Made by a program: the position numbers and the translations under genes
Notes under the pieces: model-generated
The model's input: only the letters and a program-made list of their open reading frames with translations
The model's database searches: none
What the model was told of the DNA's origin: nothing
Source: JAFLUQ01 sp964551215
GTDB taxonomy: Bacteria > Bacillota > Clostridia > UMGS1883
DNA length: 36,986 bases
Assembly: GCA_964551215.1 (NCBI GenBank)
Contig: CAZKBV010000007.1
Location: 1-36,986 of the forward strand
Direction: 5' to 3'
Shown: positions 30,153 through 36,986 of the stretch, piece by piece
How the letters are laid out: each line of letters starts with the position of its first letter
How positions within the stretch are numbered: the first letter of the stretch is position 1

Positions 30153-30845
30153 TTATGCAAAACGGGAACCGTTGACTTTGATTCCGGGGCCCATTGTGCT
30201 TGCGATGGCAACGCTCTTAAGGTATGTTCCCTTAGCCGCGGAGGGCTTAGCCTTAATGATAGCCTGCATAAGGGTATCAAGGTTTTCGCCAAGCTTCTGA
30301 GGGCCGAAGGACGCCTTGCCTATGGGGCAGTGAATGATGTTTGTCTTATCGAGACGGTACTCAATCTTACCTGCCTTAATTTCGTTGATTGCTTTTACAA
30401 CGTCGGGGCTTACCGTACCTGCCTTGGGATTCGGCATAAGACCCTTAGGTCCGAGGATACGGGCGATACGTCCCACAACGCCCATCATATCGGGAGTTGC
30501 GATTACAACGTCGAAGTCAAACCAGTTGTCGTTCTGGATTTTTGCTACGTAGTCCTCCGCGCCAACGTATTCCGCGCCGGCCGCAAGAGCCTTTTCCGCA
30601 TTTTCGCCCTTGGCGAAAACCAGAACGCGCACGGTTTTACCTGTACCGTTGGGAAGAACAACCGCGCCGCGAACCTGCTGATCCGCATGGCGGGAGTCAA
30701 CGCCCAGCTTGATGTGGGCTTCAATGGTTTCGTCAAACTTAGCGCTTGCGGTTTTAACAACCAACTCAAGAGCTTCGGCAGGGTCATACTGCTTTCCGGC
30801 TTCGATAAGCTTCGCGCCGGCTTGATATTTCTTACCGTGTTTCAT
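30153..30845 (-). CDS. rplA: 50S ribosomal protein L1
   Basis: 230 residues of the L1 family (MKHGKKYQAGAKLIEAGKQYDPAEALELV; GTGKTVRVLVFAKGE; ATPDMMGVVGRIARILGPKGLMPNPK). It binds 23S rRNA at the E-site stalk and commonly represses its own mRNA. AAGGAGG precedes the ATG. It lies 54 bases after rplK. Confidence 0.97.
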   Translation of the reverse strand: MKHGKKYQAGAKLIEAGKQYDPAEALELVVKTASAKFDETIEAHIKLGVDSRHADQQVRGAVVLPNGTGKTVRVLVFAKGENAEKALAAGAEYVGAEDYVAKIQNDNWFDFDVVIATPDMMGVVGRIARILGPKGLMPNPKAGTVSPDVVKAINEIKAGKIEYRLDKTNIIHCPIGKASFGPQKLGENLDTLMQAIIKAKPSAAKGTYLKSVAIASTMGPGIKVNGSRFA

Positions 30846-30899
30846 GCTTAATTACCTCCTTGTGGTCAGTCGGGATTTCTCCCTCCCACTTAATTTAAG

Positions 30900-31325
30900 T
30901 TATTCCTCTACTGTTACGCCCATGCTTCTTGCCGTACCGGCAATCATACTCATAGCTGCCTCAACTGTAGCTGCGTTAAGGTCGGGCATTTTCTGTTCGG
31001 CGATAGCCTTAAGGTCTTCCTTCTTAAGAGTAGCGACCTTTGTCTTGTTGGGCACGCCGCTGCCGCTTTCAATCTTGCAGGCCTTCTTTATAAGAACTGC
31101 CGCGGGGGGAGTCTTTGTAACGAAGGTGAAGGAACGGTCGGCGTAAACAGTAATTACAACAGGGATAATTAAACCTGCGTCCTTAGCTGTTCTCTCGTTA
31201 AATTCCTTTGTGAACTGCACGATATTAACACCGTGCTGACCAAGAGCGGGGCCAACCGGAGGAGCCGGTGTAGCCTTACCTGCGGGAATTTGCAACTTAA
31301 TGTAACCTGTAACTTTCTGTGCCAT
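30900..31325 (-). CDS. rplK: 50S ribosomal protein L11
   Basis: 141 residues, standard for L11, with the N-terminal segment KLQIPAGKATPAPPVGPALGQHGVNI and the rRNA-binding C-terminal domain. Part of the GTPase-associated centre. AAGGAGG precedes the ATG. The 107-base gap upstream to nusG carries a short hairpin just past the nusG stop (ACAAGGGG with CCCTTTTGT), possibly partial termination. Confidence 0.97.
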   Translation of the reverse strand: MAQKVTGYIKLQIPAGKATPAPPVGPALGQHGVNIVQFTKEFNERTAKDAGLIIPVVITVYADRSFTFVTKTPPAAVLIKKACKIESGSGVPNKTKVATLKKEDLKAIAEQKMPDLNAATVEAAMSMIAGTARSMGVTVEE

Positions 31326-31432
31326 TATTTGTGCACCTCCTTAGAGAAAAAATGTGGTGTATAGCGGACTGTGTGGCGCATTAAAACGGGCGCCATCCTC
31401 CCACTTATATAACAAAAGGGAAACCCCTTGTG

Positions 31433-31969
31433 TTAATCCAGCGGCTCAACCTGATGATAATCAAATTCCACCTGCATTTCACGGCCTCCGAACATGGTAA
31501 CCATAACGCTGACCGTCTTGTGCTCATTATCTATTTCAAGCACCTCGCCCATGAAGCCTTCCATGGAGCCTTCGTTAATTCTTACCGTATCCCCTACGCC
31601 GAAGCTGAGGGGCGCGCTGACCGTTTCAACGCCCATTCTTTCAACCTCTTTATCGGAAAGAGGAACGGGTTCGCTTCCCGGGCCGACAAAGCCTGTGCAG
31701 CCCCGAGTGTTGCGGACGATATACCAAGCTTCGTTTGTCATCATCATTTTAATGAAGATGTATCCGGGGTAAATTTTCCGCTGAACGGTTTTCTTTACGC
31801 CGTTTTCGTCCTCCTCCACGGTTTCCTCCATGGGGATCTTGACGTCGGCGATAAGATGGCCGAGATTACGGTTTTCGATGGTTTTCTCGATGCTGTCCTT
31901 CACCTTGTTTTCGTATTCGACATAGGTGTGGGCAACATACCATTTGTACTCGTCGCTTGTTTTAATCAT
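31433..31969 (-). CDS. nusG: Transcription elongation/antitermination factor NusG
   Basis: 178 residues: the NGN domain (KWYVAHTYVEYENKVKDSIE; PGYIFIKMMMTNEAWYIVRNTRGCTGFVG) followed by a KOW domain (GDTVRINEGSMEGFMGEVLEID). It contacts the RNA polymerase clamp and affects pausing and Rho or ribosome coupling. The ribosome binding site is poor: AAGG lies directly before the ATG. Follows secE by 30 bases. Confidence 0.96.
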   Translation of the reverse strand: MIKTSDEYKWYVAHTYVEYENKVKDSIEKTIENRNLGHLIADVKIPMEETVEEDENGVKKTVQRKIYPGYIFIKMMMTNEAWYIVRNTRGCTGFVGPGSEPVPLSDKEVERMGVETVSAPLSFGVGDTVRINEGSMEGFMGEVLEIDNEHKTVSVMVTMFGGREMQVEFDYHQVEPLD

Positions 31970-31999
31970 GCCTTCGGGCTTTGCCCTGCCCCCTTTCGA

Positions 32000-32212
32000 T
32001 TAACCCCAGATGAGGTTCGCAAGGGTGGCAAAGAGGGAATCAAGACCGAAGATTATAAGACCGATGATTATGATTGCGGCGATTACGATGAGCGTGTTGT
32101 TTACAAGCTGCTTTCTTGTGGGCCAAACAACCTTCTTAAGCTCAGACTTTGTAGCCTTTGCGCCCTTCTTTACGCGGGCAGCGAGGCCTTCTTTTTTAAC
32201 AACTTCTCCCAT
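32000..32212 (-). CDS. secE: Preprotein translocase subunit SecE
   Basis: 70 residues: a basic amphipathic N-terminal part (KVVWPTRKQLVNNTLIV contains the conserved WP signature) and one transmembrane helix at about residues 42-62. It stabilises SecY in the translocon. A GTG at 32221 is in frame, but AAAGGGTG is spaced for the ATG at 32212. Between rpmG and nusG, as usual. Confidence 0.93.
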   Translation of the reverse strand: MGEVVKKEGLAARVKKGAKATKSELKKVVWPTRKQLVNNTLIVIAAIIIIGLIIFGLDSLFATLANLIWG

Positions 32213-32228
32213 TTTTTTCACCCTTTAC

Positions 32229-32378
32229 TTACTTAGATTCCTTGTGGACGGTGTGCTTACGGCAGAAACGGCAGTACTTGGTCATTTCAAGCCTGTCGGG
32301 GTCGTTCTTCTTATTCTTCATTGTGTCGTAGTTTCTCTGCTTGCACTCTGTGCACGCCAATGTGATTCTTACTCTCAT
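32229..32378 (-). CDS. rpmG: 50S ribosomal protein L33 (zinc-binding type)
   Basis: A 49-residue reading frame translated by hand: MRVRITLACTECKQRNYDT, then KNKKNDPDRLEMTKYCRFC and RKHTVHKESK. It is the L33 family with two CxxC pairs (Cys9/Cys12 and Cys36/Cys39), the zinc-binding C+ type. AAAGGA lies nine bases before the ATG. It is the first gene of the rpmG-secE-nusG-rplKA transcript, behind the promoter at 32490-32518. Confidence 0.93.
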   Translation of the reverse strand: MRVRITLACTECKQRNYDTMKNKKNDPDRLEMTKYCRFCRKHTVHKESK

Positions 32379-32404
32379 GTGATTCATTCCTTTCATTTAT
32401 GCAC

Positions 32405-32456
32405 AAGACAAAAGTCTTTACGTAAATTCCCTCTTGGAAGAGGCGGAAACTTCCGC
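32405..32456 (-). other. Three consecutive small hairpins in the rpmG leader
   Basis: In the 5' leader: GCGGAA/TTCCGC (32443-32456), CCTCTT/AAGAGG (32430-32443) and AAGAC/GTCTT (32405-32418), each a perfect short stem with a 2-4 base loop. The first two share one base and could compete. There is no T-tract. Possible autoregulatory or processing structures. Confidence 0.4.
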
Positions 32457-32489
32457 ACAATAAAAAAGCCTTCTCATCGAGGTAAAATC

Positions 32490-32518
32490 ATATTAACACA
32501 CATTCAAAAATTTGTCAA
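32490..32518 (-). promoter_or_regulatory. Promoter of the rpmG-secE-nusG-rplKA operon
   Basis: Minus strand TTGACA (32513-32518), 17-base spacer, TAATAT (32490-32495), about 110 bases upstream of rpmG. It lies in the 379-base gap 32379-32757, which otherwise holds the rpmG leader, AT-rich DNA at 32519-32600 and the hairpins at 32603-32741. Confidence 0.85.
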
Positions 32519-32602
32519 GCGCTTTCGGCAAAAAAATTTTTTAAATTTTTATTTTTTTCGGTCAAATTTCCAAAAATCTTAATTTTCACAAAGAGCGGCG
32601 CG

Positions 32603-32649
32603 AAAAAGCGTAAAATCGGACGCGCGGCGAACCGGATTTTACGCTTTTT
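32603..32649. terminator. Bidirectional intrinsic terminator after the MarR-ABC operon
   Basis: AAAAAGCGTAAAATC (32603-32617) and GATTTTACGCTTTTT (32635-32649) are perfect 15-base inverted repeats around a 17-base GC-rich loop. T-tracts occur in both directions. On the minus strand it ends the ABC exporter transcript about 110 bases past its stop. Confidence 0.8.
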
Positions 32650-32651
32650 AC

Positions 32652-32671
32652 CGAAAGGGAGTTCCCTTTCG
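32652..32671. repeat. Short perfect inverted repeat
   Basis: CGAAAGGGA and TCCCTTTCG form a 9-bp stem with a two-base loop, lying between the bidirectional terminator and the hairpin at 32707. It is part of a run of stable hairpins with no coding content. Confidence 0.5.
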
Positions 32672-32706
32672 AGCTTACCCTCGATACAAGAGAGTGCCGG
32701 TTTTCC

Positions 32707-32741
32707 GAGCCGCAGGTACGCAAACCTACGGCTCATTTTTT
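32707..32741 (+). terminator. Plus-strand terminator-like hairpin with no plus-strand gene
   Basis: GAGCCGCAGGT (32707-32717) pairs with ACCTACGGCTC (32724-32734; one mismatched/wobble position) and is followed by A and six T on the plus strand. It lies 16 bases past the end of the minus-strand ABC gene. Its T-tract faces that gene, so it would end a plus-strand RNA whose origin I cannot identify. Confidence 0.55.
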
Positions 32742-32757
32742 GATTATTGTTGTTTTA

Positions 32758-34608
32758 TCAGGAATTTTCAAACTGCCCGTTATAAAGCTTGGCGTACATT
32801 CCGTCGAGGGCAATAAGCTCCTTATGGTTGCCCTGCTCAACTATGCGGCCATCCACAAGCACAAGAATTTTATCCGCCTCGCGTATGGTAGAAAGCCTGT
32901 GGGCGATAACAAAGCTTGTGCGCCCGTACATCAGATTCTTCATCGCTTCCTGTATTTTCAGTTCGGTACGGGTATCTACGGAGCTGGTGGCCTCGTCCAG
33001 AATAAGTATATCCGGATCGGCTATCATCGCCCGAGCTATTGAAAGAAGCTGGCGCTGGCCCTGACTGATATTTGACGCGTCATCGTTAAGGACGGTGTCA
33101 TATCCATCGTGGAGGCGTTCGATAAATTCGTGAGCATTGGCAAGATGGGCCGCGCTTTCAATGTCCTCGTCGCTGGCGTCCAGTTTGCCGAAGCGTATGT
33201 TTTCCCTTACGGACACGCTGAACATATGCGTATCCTGAAGAACTATAGCTATGCGGCTGCGGAGGGAGTCCTTGCGGACATCGGCGATATTTATGCCGTC
33301 CAGCGTAATTTCGCCGCTGTTCACATCGTAAAATCTCGTAAGCAGATTTACTATGGTTGTTTTACCCGCGCCCGTAGGCCCTACGAGAGCGATTGTTTCG
33401 CCGGGCTTGGCGTCTATGCAGATATCCTTAAGTATAAGCCGCTTGTCATCATATCCGAAGTTTACATGGTTAAGCTTAACCTCGCCCTTCACGTGGCCTA
33501 ACTCCGGCTTTTCGCTGTCGCCTATATATTCGTTGGGTTCGTCCATTACCTCGAAAACTCTTTCGGTGCTGGCAAGGGCGGACTGAAGCTGGGAGAACAT
33601 ATTCGCAAGCTCATTTATCGGGCGGGAGAACTGGCTGCTGTAATTGAGGAAGGCCACAATGCTGCCTATGCTCATAACAGGGAAGCCCAAAATGCTCGTA
33701 ACCGCCAAAAGGCCGCCTACGAAAGCCGTAATTGCGTAAGTAAGGTTATTGAACATACCCATAAGAGGAGCGACCGCGCCGGATATGGTCTGGGCAAGTA
33801 TGGCGTTTCTGCGGTAGTCGGAGTTAAGCGAATCGAACTTATCCTCTACCTGTTTTTCACGGCAGAACACCTTTACGGCGTACTCTCCGGTTATGGTTTC
33901 TTCAATATGACCGTTCATATCTCCCAAAGACGCCTGCTGCATACTGTAGAAGCGGCGAGTGTATTTACCTATGGTTCTTGTACACGCAAGCATAACAGGA
34001 ACGATAACAATTGTGACTATCGTAAGAGGAACGCTTAGTACCAGCATCATAACAAGCGTACCGACAAGGGTTATTATGCTGGAAAAAATCTGAGCCACGC
34101 TCATGCTAAGCGTCTGGCTGATAGCGTCCACATCGTTTGTTGTGCGGCTCATAAGCTCGCCGTGAGTTTTAGAGTCGAAATAACGAAGGGGCAAAAGCTG
34201 CATCTTCTTAAACATATCCATGCGGATTTCCTTGACTGTGTTCTGGGAAACCGAAGCAAGGATATACGTCTGGCCCCAGTTGGCCGCCGCGCCGATAACA
34301 TAAAGCACAAGCAAAATTCCGATGTTTTTTATTATCTCCGGAGCCATCATGTCTAAGGTTGTTTTAATTCCGTCGTCTCCTATTTTCCCGATTTGGTTTA
34401 TGGCGTCAATTATGGGCGCGATTCTGTATGTACCGCCCAAATTGGCGGCCGCGCTGATACAAACCAAACATATAACAAAAAACAAGCTGACCTTAAATTT
34501 GCCGATATATTTTATAAGGCGGACAATCGTTCCCTTGGCGTTAGCTGCCTTTTCGCCGTCCATGTTCGGGCCGTCGGGGCCGCCCGGTTTTGGTCCTCTG
34601 GGTCCCAT
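32758..34608 (-). CDS. Heterodimeric ABC exporter, catalytically intact half
   Basis: 616 residues: a Gly/Pro-rich cytoplasmic N-terminus (MGPRGPKPGGPDGPN), a six-helix membrane domain and an ATPase domain. Walker A is GPTGAGKTT. The signature is SQGQ (515-518) instead of SGGQ. Walker B ILILDEA has catalytic Glu539, and the H-loop is His570 (IAHRLS). Together with the next gene it forms an asymmetric pair: this half provides the complete Walker A/B site, while its degenerate signature serves the inactive site. A TTG at 34629 is in frame, but AGGAGG is spaced for the ATG at 34608, which follows the upstream stop by one base. Similar to TM287/288, LmrCD and YheIH exporters; substrate unknown. 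Confidence 0.9.
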   Translation of the reverse strand: MGPRGPKPGGPDGPNMDGEKAANAKGTIVRLIKYIGKFKVSLFFVICLVCISAAANLGGTYRIAPIIDAINQIGKIGDDGIKTTLDMMAPEIIKNIGILLVLYVIGAAANWGQTYILASVSQNTVKEIRMDMFKKMQLLPLRYFDSKTHGELMSRTTNDVDAISQTLSMSVAQIFSSIITLVGTLVMMLVLSVPLTIVTIVIVPVMLACTRTIGKYTRRFYSMQQASLGDMNGHIEETITGEYAVKVFCREKQVEDKFDSLNSDYRRNAILAQTISGAVAPLMGMFNNLTYAITAFVGGLLAVTSILGFPVMSIGSIVAFLNYSSQFSRPINELANMFSQLQSALASTERVFEVMDEPNEYIGDSEKPELGHVKGEVKLNHVNFGYDDKRLILKDICIDAKPGETIALVGPTGAGKTTIVNLLTRFYDVNSGEITLDGINIADVRKDSLRSRIAIVLQDTHMFSVSVRENIRFGKLDASDEDIESAAHLANAHEFIERLHDGYDTVLNDDASNISQGQRQLLSIARAMIADPDILILDEATSSVDTRTELKIQEAMKNLMYGRTSFVIAHRLSTIREADKILVLVDGRIVEQGNHKELIALDGMYAKLYNGQFENS

Positions 34609-34609
34609 A

Positions 34610-36340
34610 TTACGCTTCCTCCTTTTCAAGCTGAGAATAGTAAATTTCTCTGTATACTTCGCTGGTCCGCATAAGGGTTTCGTGATTTCCCGAATCCACT
34701 ATACGGCCATTTTCCATAACAAGTATCTTGTCGGCGCCTCTGGCGCTGGAAATTCTCTGAGCTATAATAATTACCGTAGTTCCCTTAAGCTGATTGCCGA
34801 AGCAGGAACGTATACGGGCTTCGGTGGCCGTATCGACAGCACTGGTGGAATCGTCCAGAATGAGTATTTTCGGCTTCTTTATAAGAGCTCTGGCAATGGA
34901 AAGGCGCTGTTTCTGGCCTCCCGAGAAGTTTACGCCCCTCTGGCCGAGAATCGCGTTGTATTTGTCGGGGTTCTTTTCGATAAATTCCTCCGCCTGAGCC
35001 ATTGCCGCCGCTTCGCGGATTTCCTCATCGGTGGCGTCGTCCTTGCCCCAGCGGAGATTGTCGGCTATGGTGCCGGTAAAGAGTATAACATCCTGAAGCA
35101 CCATTCCTATGCCTTCTCTTAAGCCCTCAACATCGTAATCCTTTACATTTATGCCGTCCACAAGCACCTCTCCCTCGGTAGCGTCATAAAGGCGGGGAAT
35201 GAGATTTACAAGAGTGGACTTGCCGCTGCCGGTAGAGCCGAGTATTGCCACAGTCTCACCGGGACGAGCCGTAAAGCTGATATCCTGAATTGCCGGATCG
35301 CCGCCGGCGTCTCTGTAACGGAAGGATACGTTTTTAAACTCAACGCCGCCCTCGCGAACAACCGACGCCTTGGGTTCTTCGGGGGAAACTATGTCTATCT
35401 TCTCGTCCAGAACCTCGGCAATACGGCTTGCGCTGGCCTGCGCTCTGGAAATAGACATAAACATCATGCTCATCATCATAAGAGAGCTGAGGATACGGGT
35501 GATATACTGAATGAAGGCGCTTACCTGACCGACTTCCATTTCCTCCGCTCCAACCAGCTTTGCGCCAAACCAAAGCACGGCAATTACACTGACGTTCATT
35601 ATCATTGTGATAATGGGCATCATGAACGACATAATCTGGTTGGCTTTTATGGAAAGCTGAACATACTCGTTGTTGGCTTCGCCGAAGCGGTCATCTTCAT
35701 GCTGCGCCCTGTCAAATGCCTTTACCACTCGGATACCCGTAAGGTTTTCCTGTATTACGGCGTTCACCCTGTCCAGCTTATACTGAACTTGGCTGAACAG
35801 CGGGAAGGTTTTTCTCACTATCAAAAGCACCGCCACCAAAAGCAAGGGTATCGCAACCGCGAGAATAAGGGCAAGGGTCGCGTTTATTCTTATGGCGTGG
35901 AAAATTCCCCCGGCAAAGGTCATGGGCGCGCGGATCAGCATCCTCAGCGCCATACCCACAAGCGTAATCAGCGTTACAACATCATTGGTCGTTCTTGTAA
36001 CCAGAGACGCTCCGGAGAAATGGTCAATGTTTGAAAAGGAAAATTCCTGTATTTTATGGAAAACATCCTTCCTGAGGTTATAGCCGAAATGCTGGCTGGC
36101 CTTTGTGGCAAAGAACAGGCTTCCGAAGCCGCCTACAAAGCCCACAAGGGCAATTCCCATCATTTTAATGCCTTCCTTAAGGATATACGCCGAACCGGCT
36201 CCGCCGTTCAGACCTACATCCACAATGTCCGCCATTATAGACGGCTGCATAAGGTCGCAAAGCACCTCAAAGATCATCATCGCCGGAGCCAGAAAAACCG
36301 CCGGCCACGCGCCCTTGAAGTATTTCAAAAATCGTTTCAT
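34610..36340 (-). CDS. Heterodimeric ABC exporter, degenerate-site half
   Basis: 576 residues with a membrane domain (about 1-320) and an ATPase domain. Walker A GSTGSGKST and the signature SGGQ (473-476) are canonical. The residue after Walker B is Asp497 instead of Glu (ILILDDST), and the H-loop is Gln528 instead of His (IAQRIS). These are the hallmark changes of the non-hydrolysing site in heterodimeric type IV exporters. The start overlaps the MarR gene stop by ATGA. Probably a multidrug or lipid-type exporter induced by a ligand of the MarR protein. Confidence 0.9.
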   Translation of the reverse strand: MKRFLKYFKGAWPAVFLAPAMMIFEVLCDLMQPSIMADIVDVGLNGGAGSAYILKEGIKMMGIALVGFVGGFGSLFFATKASQHFGYNLRKDVFHKIQEFSFSNIDHFSGASLVTRTTNDVVTLITLVGMALRMLIRAPMTFAGGIFHAIRINATLALILAVAIPLLLVAVLLIVRKTFPLFSQVQYKLDRVNAVIQENLTGIRVVKAFDRAQHEDDRFGEANNEYVQLSIKANQIMSFMMPIITMIMNVSVIAVLWFGAKLVGAEEMEVGQVSAFIQYITRILSSLMMMSMMFMSISRAQASASRIAEVLDEKIDIVSPEEPKASVVREGGVEFKNVSFRYRDAGGDPAIQDISFTARPGETVAILGSTGSGKSTLVNLIPRLYDATEGEVLVDGINVKDYDVEGLREGIGMVLQDVILFTGTIADNLRWGKDDATDEEIREAAAMAQAEEFIEKNPDKYNAILGQRGVNFSGGQKQRLSIARALIKKPKILILDDSTSAVDTATEARIRSCFGNQLKGTTVIIIAQRISSARGADKILVMENGRIVDSGNHETLMRTSEVYREIYYSQLEKEEA

Positions 36341-36777
36341 TGAGCGTCCTTCCCTTCTTTTTCAAGTTTGTCCTTAAGCTTAAGCAGGATTCGTAAAAAC
36401 TCCCGCTGTTCCTCCGACGTAAGGCACGAAAAAAGCTCCCTATCGGCTTTATCCGTAGCCTCCTTGCTTCTGAGGGCGGCGTCTCGCCCCTTGTCGGTTA
36501 TATAGATACGAATGCACCTTTGATCAGCTTCATCTGTTTTGCGGATAATAAATCCGTTTTTTTCCAAAGTCTGAAGCATCACCGTCACCGTGGCCGGGGT
36601 AACCCGGTTAAGACGGCTTATGTCCGACTGCTTACAGCCGTTGTTATCCACAATGTAGCCAAGCACCGGCGGCATACCCCTGCCCACGCCCAGCTTCAAT
36701 ACCGCGTTGTGGATTCTCATGCTATGCTTTCTGGAAACCTCGCCGAAAAGCATCCCGAGCTTTGATGGCTCATACAT
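36337..36777 (-). CDS. MarR-family transcriptional regulator
   Basis: 146 residues with the winged-helix MarR fold: a helix-turn-helix at about 48-75 (CKQSDISRLNRVTPATVTVMLQTLEKNGFI) and the wing DEADQRCIRIYITDKG. The remaining helices dimerise. AAGGAGGG precedes the ATG. It is first in an operon with two exporter genes (four-base overlap). Its promoter contains two palindromes of the form TTwAG-n4-CTAAA, so autorepression with derepression by an exporter substrate is likely. Confidence 0.92.
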   Translation of the reverse strand: MYEPSKLGMLFGEVSRKHSMRIHNAVLKLGVGRGMPPVLGYIVDNNGCKQSDISRLNRVTPATVTVMLQTLEKNGFIIRKTDEADQRCIRIYITDKGRDAALRSKEATDKADRELFSCLTSEEQREFLRILLKLKDKLEKEGKDAQ

Positions 36778-36800
36778 TCTATACCCTCCTTTTTATTTTA

Positions 36801-36842
36801 TTTAGTACACTTAATTTTAGCATGCTAAACAAATTATGTCAA
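36801..36842 (-). promoter_or_regulatory. Promoter and paired operator-like palindromes of the MarR-ABC operon
   Basis: Minus strand TTGACA (36837-36842), 17-base spacer, TAAAAT (36814-36819). The perfect palindrome TTTAGCATGCTAAA (36816-36829) covers the -10 and spacer. A second, imperfect one, TTTAGTACACTTAA (36801-36814), covers the start region. Centre-to-centre distance is 15 bases. The arrangement suits a MarR dimer binding two sites and blocking polymerase. Confidence 0.8.
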
Positions 36843-36885
36843 TAGTTTTTTTAATGATGCGGTTAATATTTTATGAACATTTTGT

Positions 36886-36920
36886 AAACAAAAGGAGCCT
36901 TCCCCCAATCGAAAGGCTCC
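36886..36920 (-). terminator. Minus-strand terminator for a gene beyond the right edge
   Basis: On the minus strand GGAGCCT (36914-36920) pairs with AGGCTCC (36894-36900) and is followed by TTTTGTTTAC. It would end a transcript entering from the right. The last 66 bases hold another inverted repeat (GCTCCACT / AGTGGAGC, about 36949-36976) and no gene. Confidence 0.65.
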
Positions 36921-36986
36921 GGAACGCTTTGAGTTTAAATCGGAGCAACGCTCCACTTTGCTTGCAAGGAGTGGAGCTTGCGATAG

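Noticed and set aside
32509..32524. Catabolite-repression (cre) site overlapping the rpmG -35 box (AAGCGCTT core)
   Set aside because: Only the central palindrome fits; the outer positions of the cre consensus do not match, and the location on a ribosomal protein promoter makes it unlikely.
1..36986. CRISPR arrays, tRNA or rRNA genes, insertion sequences
   Set aside because: No spaced direct repeats, cloverleaf T-loop motifs in intergenic DNA, transposase motifs or terminal inverted repeats were found when reading the gaps.

Overview
The window looks like a chromosomal segment of an anaerobic Gram-positive bacterium of the Bacillota (Clostridia-like, plausibly a gut commensal). The evidence is the ylxM-ffh-rpsP-khpA-rimM-trmD block, an L10-leader-type element, strong TTGACA/TATAAT promoters with 17-base spacers, AGGAGG ribosome binding sites, an SLH-domain glycanase, copper-amine-oxidase-N stalk domains, and a soluble heterodisulfide-reductase-type iron-sulfur/flavin system. 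GC content is moderate. I see no tRNA, rRNA, CRISPR array, insertion sequence or phage gene. The species cannot be named from this sequence.

Layout. (1) 1-6040, minus strand: the translation/secretion operon ylxM, ffh, rpsP, khpA, rimM, trmD; then a small membrane protein with its own promoter; then guaA and a small XRE regulator. (2) 6150-9940, plus strand: two overlapping ABC exporter genes behind a strong promoter and a leader that contains an intrinsic terminator (likely attenuation). (3) 10028-17171, plus strand: a yqeY-like gene and three glycoside hydrolases: a GH2 beta-galactosidase, a secreted GH26 mannanase-like enzyme with stalk and TPR-like regions, and a secreted SLH-domain GH16 glucanase-like enzyme. 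(4) 17215-18607, minus strand: an HPr-kinase-fold protein and a 3-methyladenine DNA glycosylase. (5) 18618-28956, plus strand: a ten-gene redox operon, hdrB-hdrC-hdrA-mvhD(flxD)-two Flx-type iron-sulfur proteins-flxA-frdB-frdA, ending in an AspT-type exchanger. (6) 28925-32518, minus strand: rpmG-secE-nusG-rplK-rplA-rplJ-rplL, without rpoB downstream. (7) 32603-36842, minus strand: a MarR regulator and two ABC exporter subunits forming an asymmetric heterodimer, behind a promoter carrying two palindromic operator-like sites.

The most notable part is region 5. The genes encode an NAD(P)H-oxidising flavoprotein (FlxA), iron-sulfur carriers, an MvhD electron-transfer protein, the bifurcating-type flavoprotein HdrA, and HdrBC with both CCG domains intact. 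In the same operon lie a soluble fumarate-reductase pair (FrdB/FrdA) with no membrane anchor and no cytochrome, and a putative anion exchanger. My inference is a cytoplasmic Hdr-Flx-Frd complex or pathway that couples NADH-dependent reduction of fumarate (or a related enoate) to ferredoxin reduction by flavin-based electron bifurcation, with the exchanger supplying substrate and removing product. FrdA keeps the six fumarate-reductase active-site residues I could align but has Asn where the covalent-FAD His normally sits, and it has an N-terminal extension. The family assignments are well supported by motifs; the coupling and the substrate are inference.
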